Part shown: piece by piece, positions 16,559 through 25,894 of the stretch
Position numbering within the stretch: position 1 is the first letter of the stretch
Layout: every line of letters starts with the position of its first letter
Assembly: GCF_023156235.1 (NCBI RefSeq)
Contig: NZ_JAKZAI010000003.1
Location: 1 to 64,000 of the forward strand
DNA: 64,000 nt
Direction of reading: 5' to 3'
Source: Marinobacter goseongensis
GTDB taxonomy: Bacteria > Pseudomonadota > Gammaproteobacteria > Pseudomonadales > Oleiphilaceae
Program-made: the position numbers and the translations under genes
The notes under the pieces: generated by a model
The model's database searches: none
What the model was told of the DNA's origin: nothing
Seen by the model: only the letters and a program-made list of their open reading frames with translations

Positions 16559-17515
16559 ATGACCACGCACGATACACGATACCCATTCCTGACGAATTTC
16601 CGCTTCCTGCCGCCTCTGGCTGGCGTCCTTCTCGCCCTGCTCCTGAGCACCGGAGTGCAGGCCCAGCAGCCCGGCGCGTCAGCGGATGAACCGACGGCTG
16701 AAGATGTCGAGCAGCGCATCAAAACCCTGGAAAAGCCTATGTACACGCCCTTTGTGGAGCTCTATCTGCTGGAGGAAAGCAAAGCCCTGCGCAAGGAAAT
16801 GCAGAACACCCGCGCCGAGCTCATCGAGAAGGTTGTCGACAAGGAGCTGTCGGTGGCCGACAAGACCATGTCCTACGCCACCGATACCGTGACCTACTTC
16901 TTTTACCTGATTGCCGGTGCCACCTCGATTCTGGTGGTGATTGGTTGGAACTCCATCCGTGACATGCGTAACCAGCTCACCAGTCTGGCCGAGAAGCGGG
17001 TGAACGAGCTGGTCGTCGAATACGAGAAACGCCTCAAGTCCATTGAGGAGCAGCTGCAGCAGAAGTCCGACATCATCCATCAGAACCAGGCGGAAATCGA
17101 GCGCACCAACGAAGTGCATTCCCTGTGGCTGAAAGCCAGTCAGGAAACCTCGCAGCAGAACAAGATTAGCGCTTACGACCAGATTCTCGATCTGCGCCCT
17201 GACGACGTCGAGGCGCTCAGCTACAAAGCCGACGCCGTGCTGGAAATGCAGGAGCCGCTGTGGGCCATCAGTCTCTGCCAGCGCGCCCTCAAACTGGCGC
17301 CTGAGAATGGCCACGCGCACTACCAGCTGGCCTGCGCTTATGCGGAAATTGGGCGCTGGGACGATGCCGTTGCCACCCTGCAGAAGGCCATCGACATTTC
17401 CGAGGCCTACCGCGATGATGCCTCGGTGGACCCGAGCTTCGAGCAACTGCGGGACCACGACCGGTTCAGAGCCATGGTTTTCCCCGACACTGACGATCAA
17501 AGCCCTAACAATTGA
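16559..17515 (+). CDS. Membrane-anchored coiled-coil/TPR protein of unknown function
   Basis: This 318-residue protein has an N-terminal signal-like hydrophobic segment (LAGVLLALLLSTGVQAQ, about 20-36). A second strong transmembrane helix lies near 112-130 (VTYFFYLIAGATSILVVIGW). A coiled coil of about 60 residues follows (RVNELVVEYEKRLKSIEEQLQQKSD), and then a C-terminal TPR region (YDQILDLRPDDVEALSYKADAVL, RALKLAPENGHAHYQLACAYAEIGRWDDAVATLQKAI). If the first segment is cleaved, the TPR would be on the cytoplasmic side of a single helix; topology is an inference. A TPR at the end of a coiled coil suggests a scaffold. The start follows an AAGG-type site. It is divergent from the MarR gene and upstream of the liv operon. 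Confidence 0.75.
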   Translation: MTTHDTRYPFLTNFRFLPPLAGVLLALLLSTGVQAQQPGASADEPTAEDVEQRIKTLEKPMYTPFVELYLLEESKALRKEMQNTRAELIEKVVDKELSVADKTMSYATDTVTYFFYLIAGATSILVVIGWNSIRDMRNQLTSLAEKRVNELVVEYEKRLKSIEEQLQQKSDIIHQNQAEIERTNEVHSLWLKASQETSQQNKISAYDQILDLRPDDVEALSYKADAVLEMQEPLWAISLCQRALKLAPENGHAHYQLACAYAEIGRWDDAVATLQKAIDISEAYRDDASVDPSFEQLRDHDRFRAMVFPDTDDQSPNN

Positions 17516-17688
17516 CCAGAGACCGGCATGGTCTTTGCTGCCGATCTCTGCCGAGGACAGTCCAGACAGAGATCCTTTATGTTCCAGAATACAGACTGGC
17601 CCGATATGCTTGACAAGCTGCGGAGTGTGGTGTTTTTTTAACTCTCTGAGAACATAAGAATAACCCTGAACAAAACAGGACAGACCCA

Positions 17689-18801
17689 ATGGAAACGACA
17701 GTTAAGAAACTCGTAACCGCAGTTAGCGCTTCTGTAGCCCTGATGGGTGCCGGTCATGCCGCCGCCGAAATCAAGATTGGCGTTGCCGGCCCCATTACCG
17801 GCCAGGTCGCCCAATACGGTGACATGCAGTTTTCCGGCGCCCGCATGGCCATTGAGCAGATTAACGCTGCAGGCGGCGTCAACGGCGAGATGCTCGAAGC
17901 CGTCGAGGTTGATGATGCGTGTGATCCCAAGCAAGCGGTCACGGTTGCCAACCGTCTGGTGAATGAGGGCGTGCGGTTCGTGGTAGGCCATCTCTGTTCA
18001 AGCTCCACCCAGCCGGCGTCGGACATCTACGAGGACGAGGGCATCCTGATGGTGACGCCTGCGTCCACCAGCCCGGATATCACCGAGCGCGGCTATGAGC
18101 TGGTATTCCGCACCATCGGTCTCGACAGCGTACAGGGCCCGGTTGCCGGTAACTACATTGCCAGCCTGAACCCGGAGCGCGTGGCCATCGTTCACGACAA
18201 GCAACAGTACGGGGAAGGCATTGCCACCGCGGTGCGCGACACCCTGAAAGATGCCGGTGTGGAAGTGGCCCTGTTCGAGGGTATTACCGCCGGTGACATG
18301 GACTTCTCCTCCCTGGTCACCAAGCTCAAGCAGGCGGATGTGGATTACGTCTACTACGGCGGCTACGACCCGGAGCTGGGCCTGATCCTGCGCCAGTCGC
18401 GCCAGGCCGAACTTGATGCCGTCTTCATGGGTCCGGAAGGGGTCGGCAACAAGAATATCAACACCATTGCCGGCGATGCCGCCGAAGGCTTGCTGGTGAC
18501 TCTGCCACCAGCCTTTGACAAGAAAGCGGAGAACCAGGAATTGGTGAAGGCCTTCCAGGACAAGGGCGAAGACCCCTCCGGTCCGTTCGTGCTGACCTCC
18601 TACACCGCCGTGCAGCTGATTGCCGAAGGTATCGAACAGGCCGAATCTACTGACCCCTTCGACGTTGCCGCTTCGCTGCGCAGCAACTCCTTCAACACCC
18701 CGATCGGCACCGTTGAGTACGATGAGAAGGGTGACATGAAGTCATTCGAGTTCGTTGTCTACGAATGGCATTCAGATGGCAGCAAAACTCCGGTAAACTG
18801 A
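17689..18801 (+). CDS. livK: Branched-chain amino acid ABC transporter, substrate-binding protein
   Basis: This periplasmic binding protein of 370 residues has a signal peptide ending near VALMGAGHAAA. The mature start EIKIGVAGPITGQVAQYGDMQFSGARMAIEQIN is the LivK/BraC signature. FVVGHLCSSSTQPASDIYEDEGILMVTPAST is the ligand-binding loop, and the segment DYVYYGGYDPELG near residue 220 also matches. It binds Leu, Ile and Val and delivers them to LivHM. It is the first gene of the operon and is separated from livH by a terminator-like hairpin, which would give an excess of binding protein. Confidence 0.95.
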   Translation: METTVKKLVTAVSASVALMGAGHAAAEIKIGVAGPITGQVAQYGDMQFSGARMAIEQINAAGGVNGEMLEAVEVDDACDPKQAVTVANRLVNEGVRFVVGHLCSSSTQPASDIYEDEGILMVTPASTSPDITERGYELVFRTIGLDSVQGPVAGNYIASLNPERVAIVHDKQQYGEGIATAVRDTLKDAGVEVALFEGITAGDMDFSSLVTKLKQADVDYVYYGGYDPELGLILRQSRQAELDAVFMGPEGVGNKNINTIAGDAAEGLLVTLPPAFDKKAENQELVKAFQDKGEDPSGPFVLTSYTAVQLIAEGIEQAESTDPFDVAASLRSNSFNTPIGTVEYDEKGDMKSFEFVVYEWHSDGSKTPVN

Positions 18802-18834
18802 GCCGAAATCGTTAAAAAACGGTAATACTGAGAG

Positions 18835-18870
18835 CACCTTCTCACCGCGATCCGGGAGAAGGTGTTTTTC
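18835..18870 (+). terminator. Internal terminator between livK and livH
   Basis: CACCTTCTC (18835-18843) pairs with GAGAAGGTG (18856-18864), followed by TTTTTC. Partial readthrough would lower expression of the membrane and ATPase genes relative to the binding protein, as is known for this type of operon. Confidence 0.8.
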
Positions 18871-18962
18871 TAGGCTCCTGTTGATCCTTCCCATACCCGC
18901 GCCGTTACCCCGGTGCGTCTGTGTGGCCAGTGGAGGGGGCAGGCTTTCGGAGTCCCAAAACC

Positions 18963-19886
18963 ATGCAAGACCTCCTGTATTTTTTTCAGCAGCTCATTAA
19001 CGGGCTGACGATCGGGAGCACCTACGCCCTGATCGCCATCGGTTACACGATGGTTTACGGCATCATCGGCATGATCAACTTTGCCCATGGTGAGATCTAC
19101 ATGATCGGCGCCTACACCGCACTGATTGCCATCACCGGCCTTGCCGCCCTTGGCATCGCCTGGTTACCGGTTATTCTGATTGTCGCGCTGGTCTGCGCCA
19201 TGATTGTCTCCAGCTCCATGGGCTGGGCCGTGGAGCGGGTGGCCTACCGACCGGTTCGCGGCCGGCACCGGCTGATCCCGCTGATCTCGGCGATCGGCAT
19301 GTCCATCTTCCTGCAAAACTATGTGCACCTCGCCCAGGGTTCCCGAAACATCGGTTTTCCTGCCCTGATTGAAGGCGGCTTCCGTTTCGGCAGTGCGGAT
19401 TCGTTCCAGACCTCCATCTCCTACATGCAGATCACCATCTTCATCACCACACTGGTCTGTATGACGCTGCTGTCCCTTTTCATTTCACGATCCCGCATCG
19501 GCCGCGCCTGCCGCGCCGTGTCTCAGGATCTGGGCATGGCGAATCTGCTGGGCATTGACACCAACCGGATCATTTCCGCCACCTTTATTATTGGCGCCGC
19601 CCTGGCCGCAGTGGCGGGTCTGCTGCTGGGCATGTATTACGGTTCCATTGACCCCCTGTTCGGCTTTATTGCAGGCCTCAAAGCCTTTACCGCCGCCGTG
19701 CTTGGCGGCATTGGCAGCATACCGGGCGCCATGCTCGGCGGCCTGATTCTTGGCGTTGCCGAGAGTATGACCTCGGGCTACCTCAGCGGCGAATACAAGG
19801 ACGTGGTGTCCTTTGGCCTGCTGATTCTGATTCTTCTCTTCAAGCCCACGGGCTTGCTCGGCAAACCGGAGGTCGAGAAGATCTGA
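18963..19886 (+). CDS. livH: Branched-chain amino acid ABC transporter permease LivH
   Basis: This inner-membrane permease has 307 residues and about eight hydrophobic helices. It begins [44 protein letters not shown], the conserved N-terminus of LivH/BraD. The [24 protein letters not shown] segment near the C-terminus is the loop contacting the ATPases. The ATG at 18963 is chosen over an upstream in-frame codon because the family starts exactly here. It overlaps livM by one base (TGATG), implying translational coupling. Confidence 0.95.
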   Translation: MQDLLYFFQQLINGLTIGSTYALIAIGYTMVYGIIGMINFAHGEIYMIGAYTALIAITGLAALGIAWLPVILIVALVCAMIVSSSMGWAVERVAYRPVRGRHRLIPLISAIGMSIFLQNYVHLAQGSRNIGFPALIEGGFRFGSADSFQTSISYMQITIFITTLVCMTLLSLFISRSRIGRACRAVSQDLGMANLLGIDTNRIISATFIIGAALAAVAGLLLGMYYGSIDPLFGFIAGLKAFTAAVLGGIGSIPGAMLGGLILGVAESMTSGYLSGEYKDVVSFGLLILILLFKPTGLLGKPEVEKI

Positions 19887-21157
19887 TGGCTGCTCATAAT
19901 CTGAAACATGCACTGTTCTGCGCAATCGTCACCCTCGTCATTGCCTATCCGATTCTTGGGTTCAACCTGACTTCCTCGGGGACGAACATCGTTCTGGAGG
20001 GCGCCAAAACCCACACAATCGGTCTGGTTCTGCTGGCGGCCGTTGCGGTCTTCCTGTTCCAGCTGTTCCGAGACAACATCACGGGCCTACTGGGTAAAGC
20101 GCCAGCGCTCAATCCATTGGCAAACCGTCAGCCCATGGAGCAAAGCAAACGACTGAAGCTCGAGTCCACCCTGCTGACCCTGATCATCGTTGGCGCACTG
20201 TTCTGGCCGTTCTTCGTGTCCCGGGGCTCGGTCGACCTGGCAACGCTAGTACTGATCTACGTCATGCTGGCCCTGGGCCTGAACGTGGTGGTCGGACTCG
20301 CCGGCCTGCTGGACCTTGGCTATGTGGCGTTTTACGCTGTGGGGGCTTACACCTTTGCCTTACTGTCCCAGTACTACGGCGTCTCCTTCTGGTTCGCCCT
20401 GCCCCTGGGCGCCTTGCTGGCGGCCCTGTTCGGCCTGGTGCTGGGCTTCCCGGTACTGCGGCTAAGGGGCGACTATCTGGCGATCGTCACCCTCGGCTTC
20501 GGCGAGATAATCCGCATCCTGCTGAATAACATGACCAACCTGACCGGCGGCCCGAACGGCATCGGCGGGATTCCCGACCCTACCCTGTTTGGTATGGAAT
20601 TCGGGCGCCGTGTGAAAGAAGAAGGCAATACCTCGTTCCACGAAACCTTCGGCATCGCCTACAGCAGCGAGCATAAAATCATCTTTCTGTACCTGATTGC
20701 GCTGGTGCTTGCGGTGATTACCGCACTGGTGATTCGCCGCCTGATGCGCATGCCCGTTGGCCGTGCCTGGGAAGCGTTGAGGGAAGACGAAATCGCCGCG
20801 CGCTCTCTGGGGTTGAGCCGAACCGCCGTAAAACTGTCCGCGTTCACCATCGGAGCGTTCTTCGCCGGCTTTGCCGGTACGGTGTTTGCGTCCAAGCAGG
20901 GCTTCATCAGCCCCGAGTCGTTCGTTTTCCTGGAATCCGCCATCATCCTGGCCATTGTGGTCCTGGGTGGCATGGGCTCGCAGATGGGCGTCATTCTGGC
21001 CGCCATCGCGGTGACCATCCTGCCGGAGCTGGCGCGGGAGTTTTCTGAATACCGCATGCTGATCTTCGGTGCCGCCATGGTACTGATGATGGTGTGGCGC
21101 CCGCAGGGCCTGCTGCCCATGCGCCGGATTCACATCGAACTGAAAGCACAGGAGTAA
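19886..21157 (+). CDS. livM: Branched-chain amino acid ABC transporter permease LivM
   Basis: This second permease has 423 residues and pairs with LivH. An N-terminal DUF3382-like region with two helices precedes the conserved core [30 protein letters not shown]. Then come [22 protein letters not shown] and the C-terminal [18 protein letters not shown] loop, with a final RPQGLLP motif. Length and order match LivM/BraE. It is followed six bases later by livG. Confidence 0.95.
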   Translation: MAAHNLKHALFCAIVTLVIAYPILGFNLTSSGTNIVLEGAKTHTIGLVLLAAVAVFLFQLFRDNITGLLGKAPALNPLANRQPMEQSKRLKLESTLLTLIIVGALFWPFFVSRGSVDLATLVLIYVMLALGLNVVVGLAGLLDLGYVAFYAVGAYTFALLSQYYGVSFWFALPLGALLAALFGLVLGFPVLRLRGDYLAIVTLGFGEIIRILLNNMTNLTGGPNGIGGIPDPTLFGMEFGRRVKEEGNTSFHETFGIAYSSEHKIIFLYLIALVLAVITALVIRRLMRMPVGRAWEALREDEIAARSLGLSRTAVKLSAFTIGAFFAGFAGTVFASKQGFISPESFVFLESAIILAIVVLGGMGSQMGVILAAIAVTILPELAREFSEYRMLIFGAAMVLMMVWRPQGLLPMRRIHIELKAQE

Positions 21158-21163
21158 CGGACG

Positions 21164-21919
21164 ATGCTAGAAGTACAGAATCTGTCCATGCGCTTTGGCG
21201 GACTCCTGGCAGTGGATCAGGTCTCACTGGACGTTCAGGAACATGAGATTGTCTCTATCATCGGCCCCAACGGGGCCGGTAAAACCACCGTGTTCAATTG
21301 CATGAGTGGTTTCTACAAACCCACGGGTGGAAAAATCCTTTTCGAAGGCAGGGAGATTCAGGGCACACCGGATTACAGGATCTCGCGACTGGGAATGGTG
21401 CGCACATTCCAGCACGTACGCCTGTTCAACAGCATGACGGTGGTGGAGAACCTGCTGGTGGCCCAGCACCGTCATCTGAACACCAACCTGATTTCCGGAT
21501 TGCTGAGGACACCGAATTACCGTGCCCAGGAGCAAAAATCCCTGGACCGCGCCTGGTACTGGCTGAAGCGGGTAGGGTTGCTGGAACTGGCGAACGTGGA
21601 TGCCGGCAACCTGGCCTACGGCCAGCAACGGCGGCTGGAGATTGCCCGCTGCATGGTCACTGAGCCGAAACTGCTGATGCTGGATGAGCCGGCCGCTGGC
21701 CTGAACCCATCGGAAACCCGCGACCTCAATCAGCTGATTGTCAGTCTGAAAGAGGATTACAACGTCTCGGTAGTGCTCATCGAACACGACATGAGCCTGG
21801 TCATGGACATTTCCGACCGCATCAACGTCATCAACCAGGGGCGCCCCCTGGCCAGTGGCACGCCGGACGAAATCCGCAACAACGATGACGTCATCAAAGC
21901 GTATCTGGGTGAGGCCTGA
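21164..21919 (+). CDS. livG: Branched-chain amino acid ABC transporter ATP-binding protein LivG
   Basis: This is a 251-residue ABC ATPase. Walker A is GPNGAGKTT (about 43-51). The signature is LAYGQQRRLEIARCM in the LivG form, Walker B is LLMLDEPAAGLNP, and the H-loop is LIEHDMSLVMDISDRI. The C-terminal DEIRNNDDVIKAYLGE is typical. It forms the LivGF heterodimer that powers LivHM. Confidence 0.95.
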   Translation: MLEVQNLSMRFGGLLAVDQVSLDVQEHEIVSIIGPNGAGKTTVFNCMSGFYKPTGGKILFEGREIQGTPDYRISRLGMVRTFQHVRLFNSMTVVENLLVAQHRHLNTNLISGLLRTPNYRAQEQKSLDRAWYWLKRVGLLELANVDAGNLAYGQQRRLEIARCMVTEPKLLMLDEPAAGLNPSETRDLNQLIVSLKEDYNVSVVLIEHDMSLVMDISDRINVINQGRPLASGTPDEIRNNDDVIKAYLGEA

Positions 21920-21922
21920 ACC

Positions 21923-22630
21923 ATGTCAATGCTAGTACTTGAGGATGTCCATACCCACTATGGCAAGATCGAAGCGCTGCACGGCGTATCCGTCGAGGTC
22001 AACAAGGGTGAGATCGTATCCCTGATCGGTGCCAACGGGGCTGGAAAGACCACGCTGCTGATGACCGTGTGCGGAAGTCCCCAGGCCAGTTCCGGCCGGA
22101 TCATTCTGGAAGGCCGGGACATCACCCGGGATCCCACCGCCAGCATCATGCGGTCGGGCATCGCCATTGTGCCCGAAGGACGGCGGGTGTTCTCCGGCCT
22201 GACCGTGGAGGAAAACCTTCACATGGGCGGATTTTTCAACACCAAAGCGGAGATCCGCAAAAGCCAGGATCATGTGTACGACCTTTTTCCGCGACTCAAG
22301 GAGCGGGAGCACCAGCGTGCCGGCACCATGTCCGGGGGCGAGCAGCAGATGCTGGCGATTGGCCGCGCGCTGATGAGCAAGCCCAGCATGATCATTCTGG
22401 ACGAACCGTCTCTGGGGCTTGCCCCGCTGGTGATCAAACAGATCTTCGAGATCATCGGTCACCTGCGGGAAGAGGGGATCACGGTGTTTCTGGTGGAGCA
22501 GAACGCTCACCAGGCACTGAACCTGGCAGACCGCGGCTACGTGCTGGAGACCGGCAGGATCCGCCTGCACGATACCGGGAAGAATCTGCTGGCAAACCCA
22601 GACGTGCAGAATGCCTACCTGGGCGGCTGA
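21923..22630 (+). CDS. livF: Branched-chain amino acid ABC transporter ATP-binding protein LivF
   Basis: This 235-residue ABC ATPase has Walker A GANGAGKTT, the segment VPEGRRVFSGLTVEENL typical of LivF, signature MSGGEQQMLAIGRALM and Walker B MIILDEPSLGLAP. It ends DVQNAYLGG, the usual LivF tail. GAGG lies nine bases before the ATG at 21923, within the livG stop region. It is the last gene of the operon, followed by a strong terminator. Confidence 0.95.
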   Translation: MSMLVLEDVHTHYGKIEALHGVSVEVNKGEIVSLIGANGAGKTTLLMTVCGSPQASSGRIILEGRDITRDPTASIMRSGIAIVPEGRRVFSGLTVEENLHMGGFFNTKAEIRKSQDHVYDLFPRLKEREHQRAGTMSGGEQQMLAIGRALMSKPSMIILDEPSLGLAPLVIKQIFEIIGHLREEGITVFLVEQNAHQALNLADRGYVLETGRIRLHDTGKNLLANPDVQNAYLGG

Positions 22631-22659
22631 TTCGCGCCGGAACTGGAGTCGCAGGTACC

Positions 22660-22695
22660 AAAAAGCCGGAGCATGCAGCCATGCTCCGGCTTTTT
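22660..22695. terminator. Bidirectional terminator after livF
   Basis: AAAAAGCCGGAGCAT and ATGCTCCGGCTTTTT form a perfect 15-bp hairpin with a 6-base loop. It has A/T runs on both sides, so it serves both livF and the convergent lipoprotein gene. Confidence 0.92.
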
Positions 22696-22717
22696 GTTCT
22701 GGCACATCCGAGCGCGA

Positions 22718-23152
22718 TTACTTAACGCTCTTGATGGTGCCCTTGTAACCTTCCACGGTCACGTCGATGGTGCCGTACACCAGGTAATCGTTCTTCTTGA
22801 CGGTGTAACGCGGCGCCACAATGACGTCTGCGCCAGACGCAGAGATGGCATTGAAAGCGGCAGCGGACTTGACCGAAGCCACCGGATCCAGACCACCCAG
22901 ACCGAACGCGCTGCCGCCGCCGTTACCGTATTCCATACCATCGGCGAACTGGTTGTCGTCGCTCATGGTGAAAAACAGAACCTTGGTAGCAGAAGACTGA
23001 CCGGTGATCTTCTCGCCCACTTCGATATCAGCCTTGATATCGGTGCCCACGGAACCGTTCAGGGGAACCGGGCTGGAGCTGACGTTCAGGGAGGAGCAGC
23101 CGGTCATTGCGCCGGACAGCAGCAGGCTGGATACGATAAGTGCTTTTTTCAC
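22718..23152 (-). CDS. Small lipoprotein of unknown function
   Basis: This is a 144-residue predicted lipoprotein. VKKALIVSSLLLSGAMTGCSSL gives a signal peptide with lipobox MTGC, so Cys18 would be lipidated. The start is GTG 23152, preceded at eight bases by GGAG; the upstream in-frame residues do not look coding. The mature part is short, Gly- and Ser-rich near 70-80 (EYGNGGGSAFGLGG), and ends in alternating strands (YTVKKNDYLVYGTIDVTVEGYKGTIKSVK). Ser follows Cys, so sorting to the outer membrane is expected. I do not recognise a family with confidence. It is monocistronic and divergent from the DUF3015 gene. Confidence 0.75.
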   Translation of the reverse strand: MKKALIVSSLLLSGAMTGCSSLNVSSSPVPLNGSVGTDIKADIEVGEKITGQSSATKVLFFTMSDDNQFADGMEYGNGGGSAFGLGGLDPVASVKSAAAFNAISASGADVIVAPRYTVKKNDYLVYGTIDVTVEGYKGTIKSVK

Positions 23153-23474
23153 AGATAAGACTCCATGTGTTGTGTGTAAGCCTTCATGGCCGCGCGCACT
23201 ATACCGAAACGCCCTTTTTATAACAATAGTTTCATTTATGAGAATCTTAAAGACGCTTTTGGAATATGAACACGTGATCATATTTCTGCGCTTTTCGGGA
23301 CAAATCAATAACTCACATCATCACACACTTGCCTTTCCGGGAATTGGACTATACTCACTTGAACGGTCAACCTGTCTCCACGGGAAATCAGTCAGGGCCG
23401 TTACCGTGCACGCGCCACCAGGGGGTGGCCGGTGCGGAAAGCGACGAGAGCTAGACCACAACAAGGAGTGGATA

Positions 23475-23939
23475 ATGAAAAAACTGATCGCAGGTGCAAT
23501 TCTTCTGGGCGCTTCATCCATGGCTTTTGCACAGCCTGGCTGTGGCGTGGGTGCCATGATCTGGAAGGGCCAGTCCGGCATTGCCCCTCACGTTCTGGCC
23601 GCAACCACCAACGGCACATTCGGTAACCAGACCTTCGGTATGACCACCGGTACGCTGGGTTGCCAGACCAACCAGTCTGTCCAGTCCATGGCGATGTACA
23701 TGGACAGCAACATCGACAAGGTCGCCCGTGACATGTCTCGCGGCTCTGGCGAAAACCTCGATACCCTCGCCGTTCTTCTGGGTGTAGACGAAGCGGATCG
23801 GGATTCCTTCCGCCAGATCCTGCAGGACAACTTCGCAACCATTTTCCCCAACTCGGAAACCACCTCCGGTGAAGCCGTCGATGCCATCGTGGCGCTGCTG
23901 GAAAAAGATCAGATCCTGAGCAAATACGTAGCAGCCTGA
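23475..23939 (+). CDS. DUF3015 family periplasmic protein
   Basis: This 154-residue protein has a clear signal peptide (MKKLIAGAILLGASSMAFA). The mature start QPGCGVGAMIWKGQSGIAPHVLAATTNGTFGNQTFGMTTGTLGC is the DUF3015 signature with two cysteines likely forming a disulfide. The rest is helical. The start is fixed by AAGGAG seven bases before ATG 23475. The family is widespread in gammaproteobacteria and has no established function; some members are envelope-associated. It lies just upstream of the DUF4105 gene in the same direction, about 90 bases apart, so it may share transcription. Confidence 0.85.
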   Translation: MKKLIAGAILLGASSMAFAQPGCGVGAMIWKGQSGIAPHVLAATTNGTFGNQTFGMTTGTLGCQTNQSVQSMAMYMDSNIDKVARDMSRGSGENLDTLAVLLGVDEADRDSFRQILQDNFATIFPNSETTSGEAVDAIVALLEKDQILSKYVAA

Positions 23940-24028
23940 TCGCTCAATACCAAGGGAACCGGTGCACCAGGGACGGTGCACCTCCCTGCTCCAACCCATC
24001 CGCCCAACCCGGATTCGACCGACTATCC

Positions 24029-25894
24029 ATGCGCACTACGCTCCAGTACGGGCTGGCCTTGATCTGGCTGGCATCAGGCACGCCGGTATACGCCAACCCG
24101 CTTCCCGACACAGGACAACTGCACGAACACCCCGACTGGCTGACGCTGCTCCACTACCAAAAGAACCGGTACACCAACGGTTACACCAGTCAGGCCGACG
24201 ACGACGCCTTTTTCCTCAGCGATGACGGCAAACACTCACCCGAGTCGGAACTGCGGACAACCCTGGCAGCGATTTCTGCGCCCGGCGAGGGCGACGGTCA
24301 TGCCCGCTGCCGTTTTCCGGCCCGGGACCGCTGGCTGAGGGAGCAACTGGCGCTGCCGGAGACGGACATTGAATGTCCGGAATACGACGACTGGAAAACG
24401 ACCCTGAACACCGAAACGGTGACACTGGTGTTCGCCGCGTCTTACCTGAACAGCCCTTCGTCCATGTTTGGTCATACGTTCATCCGCCTTGACCCACCCC
24501 AGGATGACGACGAGGCCGACCTGTTGCTGGCCAACACTATCTCCTACGCTGCCGACGCCGCGGCCCACGACAGCGAAATCCTGTTCGCCTACAAGGGCAT
24601 CTTTGGCGGCTATCCCGGCATCACTTCCATCAAACCCTATTACGAGATGGTACGGCTGTACTCGGACATCGAGCATCGGGACCTGTGGGAATACCAGCTC
24701 AACCTGACCCAGGACGAAGTGGACTTCATGCTCGCCCACGCATGGGAACTGAGAGACATCAATTTTGACTACTACTTCTTTGACGAAAACTGCGCTTACC
24801 GCCTGCTGGCTCTGATTGACGTGGCGCGCCCGGGCACCGACCTGCTGGATGAAGTCAGCACCCATGCCATTCCCTCGGACACCGTGCGCTGGGTGGTCGA
24901 CAAGGAGCTGGTGCAGGAAGTGAAATACCGTCCCTCTGCCGCCACCAGTGTGACTCACTCCCTGAACACCTTGCCGGGGGACCACCAGACCCTCGCGTCG
25001 GCCGTGGCCAATGGCTACGTGGCGGTGGACTCGCAGGAGGTCAACCGGCTCCCCGACCGTGAGCGGGCACACCTGCTGGACGCCACCTACGACTATGTGC
25101 GCTACCAGAGCGAAGCCGACGCCTGGCCCCGGGAACACGCCGCGCCGCTGTCACACGCCCTGCTACGAACCCGCAGCCAGATCCGCGACGTTGCCGCCGC
25201 CGACAAGCCTCCAGAACCAGAGGTGCGCGACGACCAGGGCCACGACACCTTCCGCTTCAGTGTGGGCGGCGGTCGCATGGGTGAACGCAACTTCAGCCAG
25301 TTGACCCTGCGTCCGGCCTATCATGACGTATTGGACCCCCCCGCCGGCTATCGCAGTGGCGCCCAACTCCAGTTTCTGCGCCTGGACGCCCGTTATTACA
25401 CCGATAACGACGAGTTGCAGATGGAACAGATCGTAGGCGTGGAAATCCGCTCCCTGTCACCCCGTACCCCCTTCTTCTCACCGCTGTCGTGGCAGGTGGG
25501 CTTCGGCGGCCGCCGCACCGACACCGAAACCGACCGCGTGTTCACACCCTACCTGGAAGGCGGTGCAGGCGGCAGCTGGATGCTGGGCGCGAAGATGCAG
25601 GCGTTCGCCCTGGCCACCGTCGACCTGGAGATCGACAACGACCTCAACAAAGGCTACGACGCCGCACCCGGCGCCGACCTGGGGCTGCTGCACCAGAACA
25701 ACCGCTTCAGCCTGATGGCCGGGGTAAAAACCAAAGCCTGGATCGTGGGCAACCAGCACCGCCAGGATCAACTTTACACCCGGGCCGGCTGGCACCTCGG
25801 ACGGGATTTCAGTCTGTTCGGTGAATTCACCCGGGAAGACCACTACGACAGGTACCGCACCACATGGCAACTGGGACTGCACGCCTACTTCTGA
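24029..25894 (+). CDS. DUF4105 (Lnb N-terminal periplasmic domain) protein with C-terminal outer-membrane barrel
   Basis: This 621-residue exported protein has a signal peptide of about 22 residues. The N-terminal half holds the DUF4105 core: SPSSMFGHTFIRLD with a conserved His, and later YYFFDENCAYRLLALID with a conserved Cys. The His/Cys pair recalls permuted papain-like folds. The same domain occurs in Lnb, an N-acyltransferase of bacterial lipoproteins in Gram-positive bacteria. The second half (from about residue 405) is alternating beta sequence ending in WQLGLHAYF, as expected for an outer-membrane barrel. So a periplasmic enzyme-like domain appears tethered to a barrel. Enzymatic function here is unproven. 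The next gene overlaps its 3' end by 31 bases. Confidence 0.8.
   Translation: MRTTLQYGLALIWLASGTPVYANPLPDTGQLHEHPDWLTLLHYQKNRYTNGYTSQADDDAFFLSDDGKHSPESELRTTLAAISAPGEGDGHARCRFPARDRWLREQLALPETDIECPEYDDWKTTLNTETVTLVFAASYLNSPSSMFGHTFIRLDPPQDDDEADLLLANTISYAADAAAHDSEILFAYKGIFGGYPGITSIKPYYEMVRLYSDIEHRDLWEYQLNLTQDEVDFMLAHAWELRDINFDYYFFDENCAYRLLALIDVARPGTDLLDEVSTHAIPSDTVRWVVDKELVQEVKYRPSAATSVTHSLNTLPGDHQTLASAVANGYVAVDSQEVNRLPDRERAHLLDATYDYVRYQSEADAWPREHAAPLSHALLRTRSQIRDVAAADKPPEPEVRDDQGHDTFRFSVGGGRMGERNFSQLTLRPAYHDVLDPPAGYRSGAQLQFLRLDARYYTDNDELQMEQIVGVEIRSLSPRTPFFSPLSWQVGFGGRRTDTETDRVFTPYLEGGAGGSWMLGAKMQAFALATVDLEIDNDLNKGYDAAPGADLGLLHQNNRFSLMAGVKTKAWIVGNQHRQDQLYTRAGWHLGRDFSLFGEFTREDHYDRYRTTWQLGLHAYF

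Noticed and set aside
17601..17640. TTGACA at 17610 and TGGCCC-like sequence upstream of livK as promoter
   Set aside because: The -10 at 17 bases is only a T-run, and the sigma-54-like match has the wrong GG to GC spacing.
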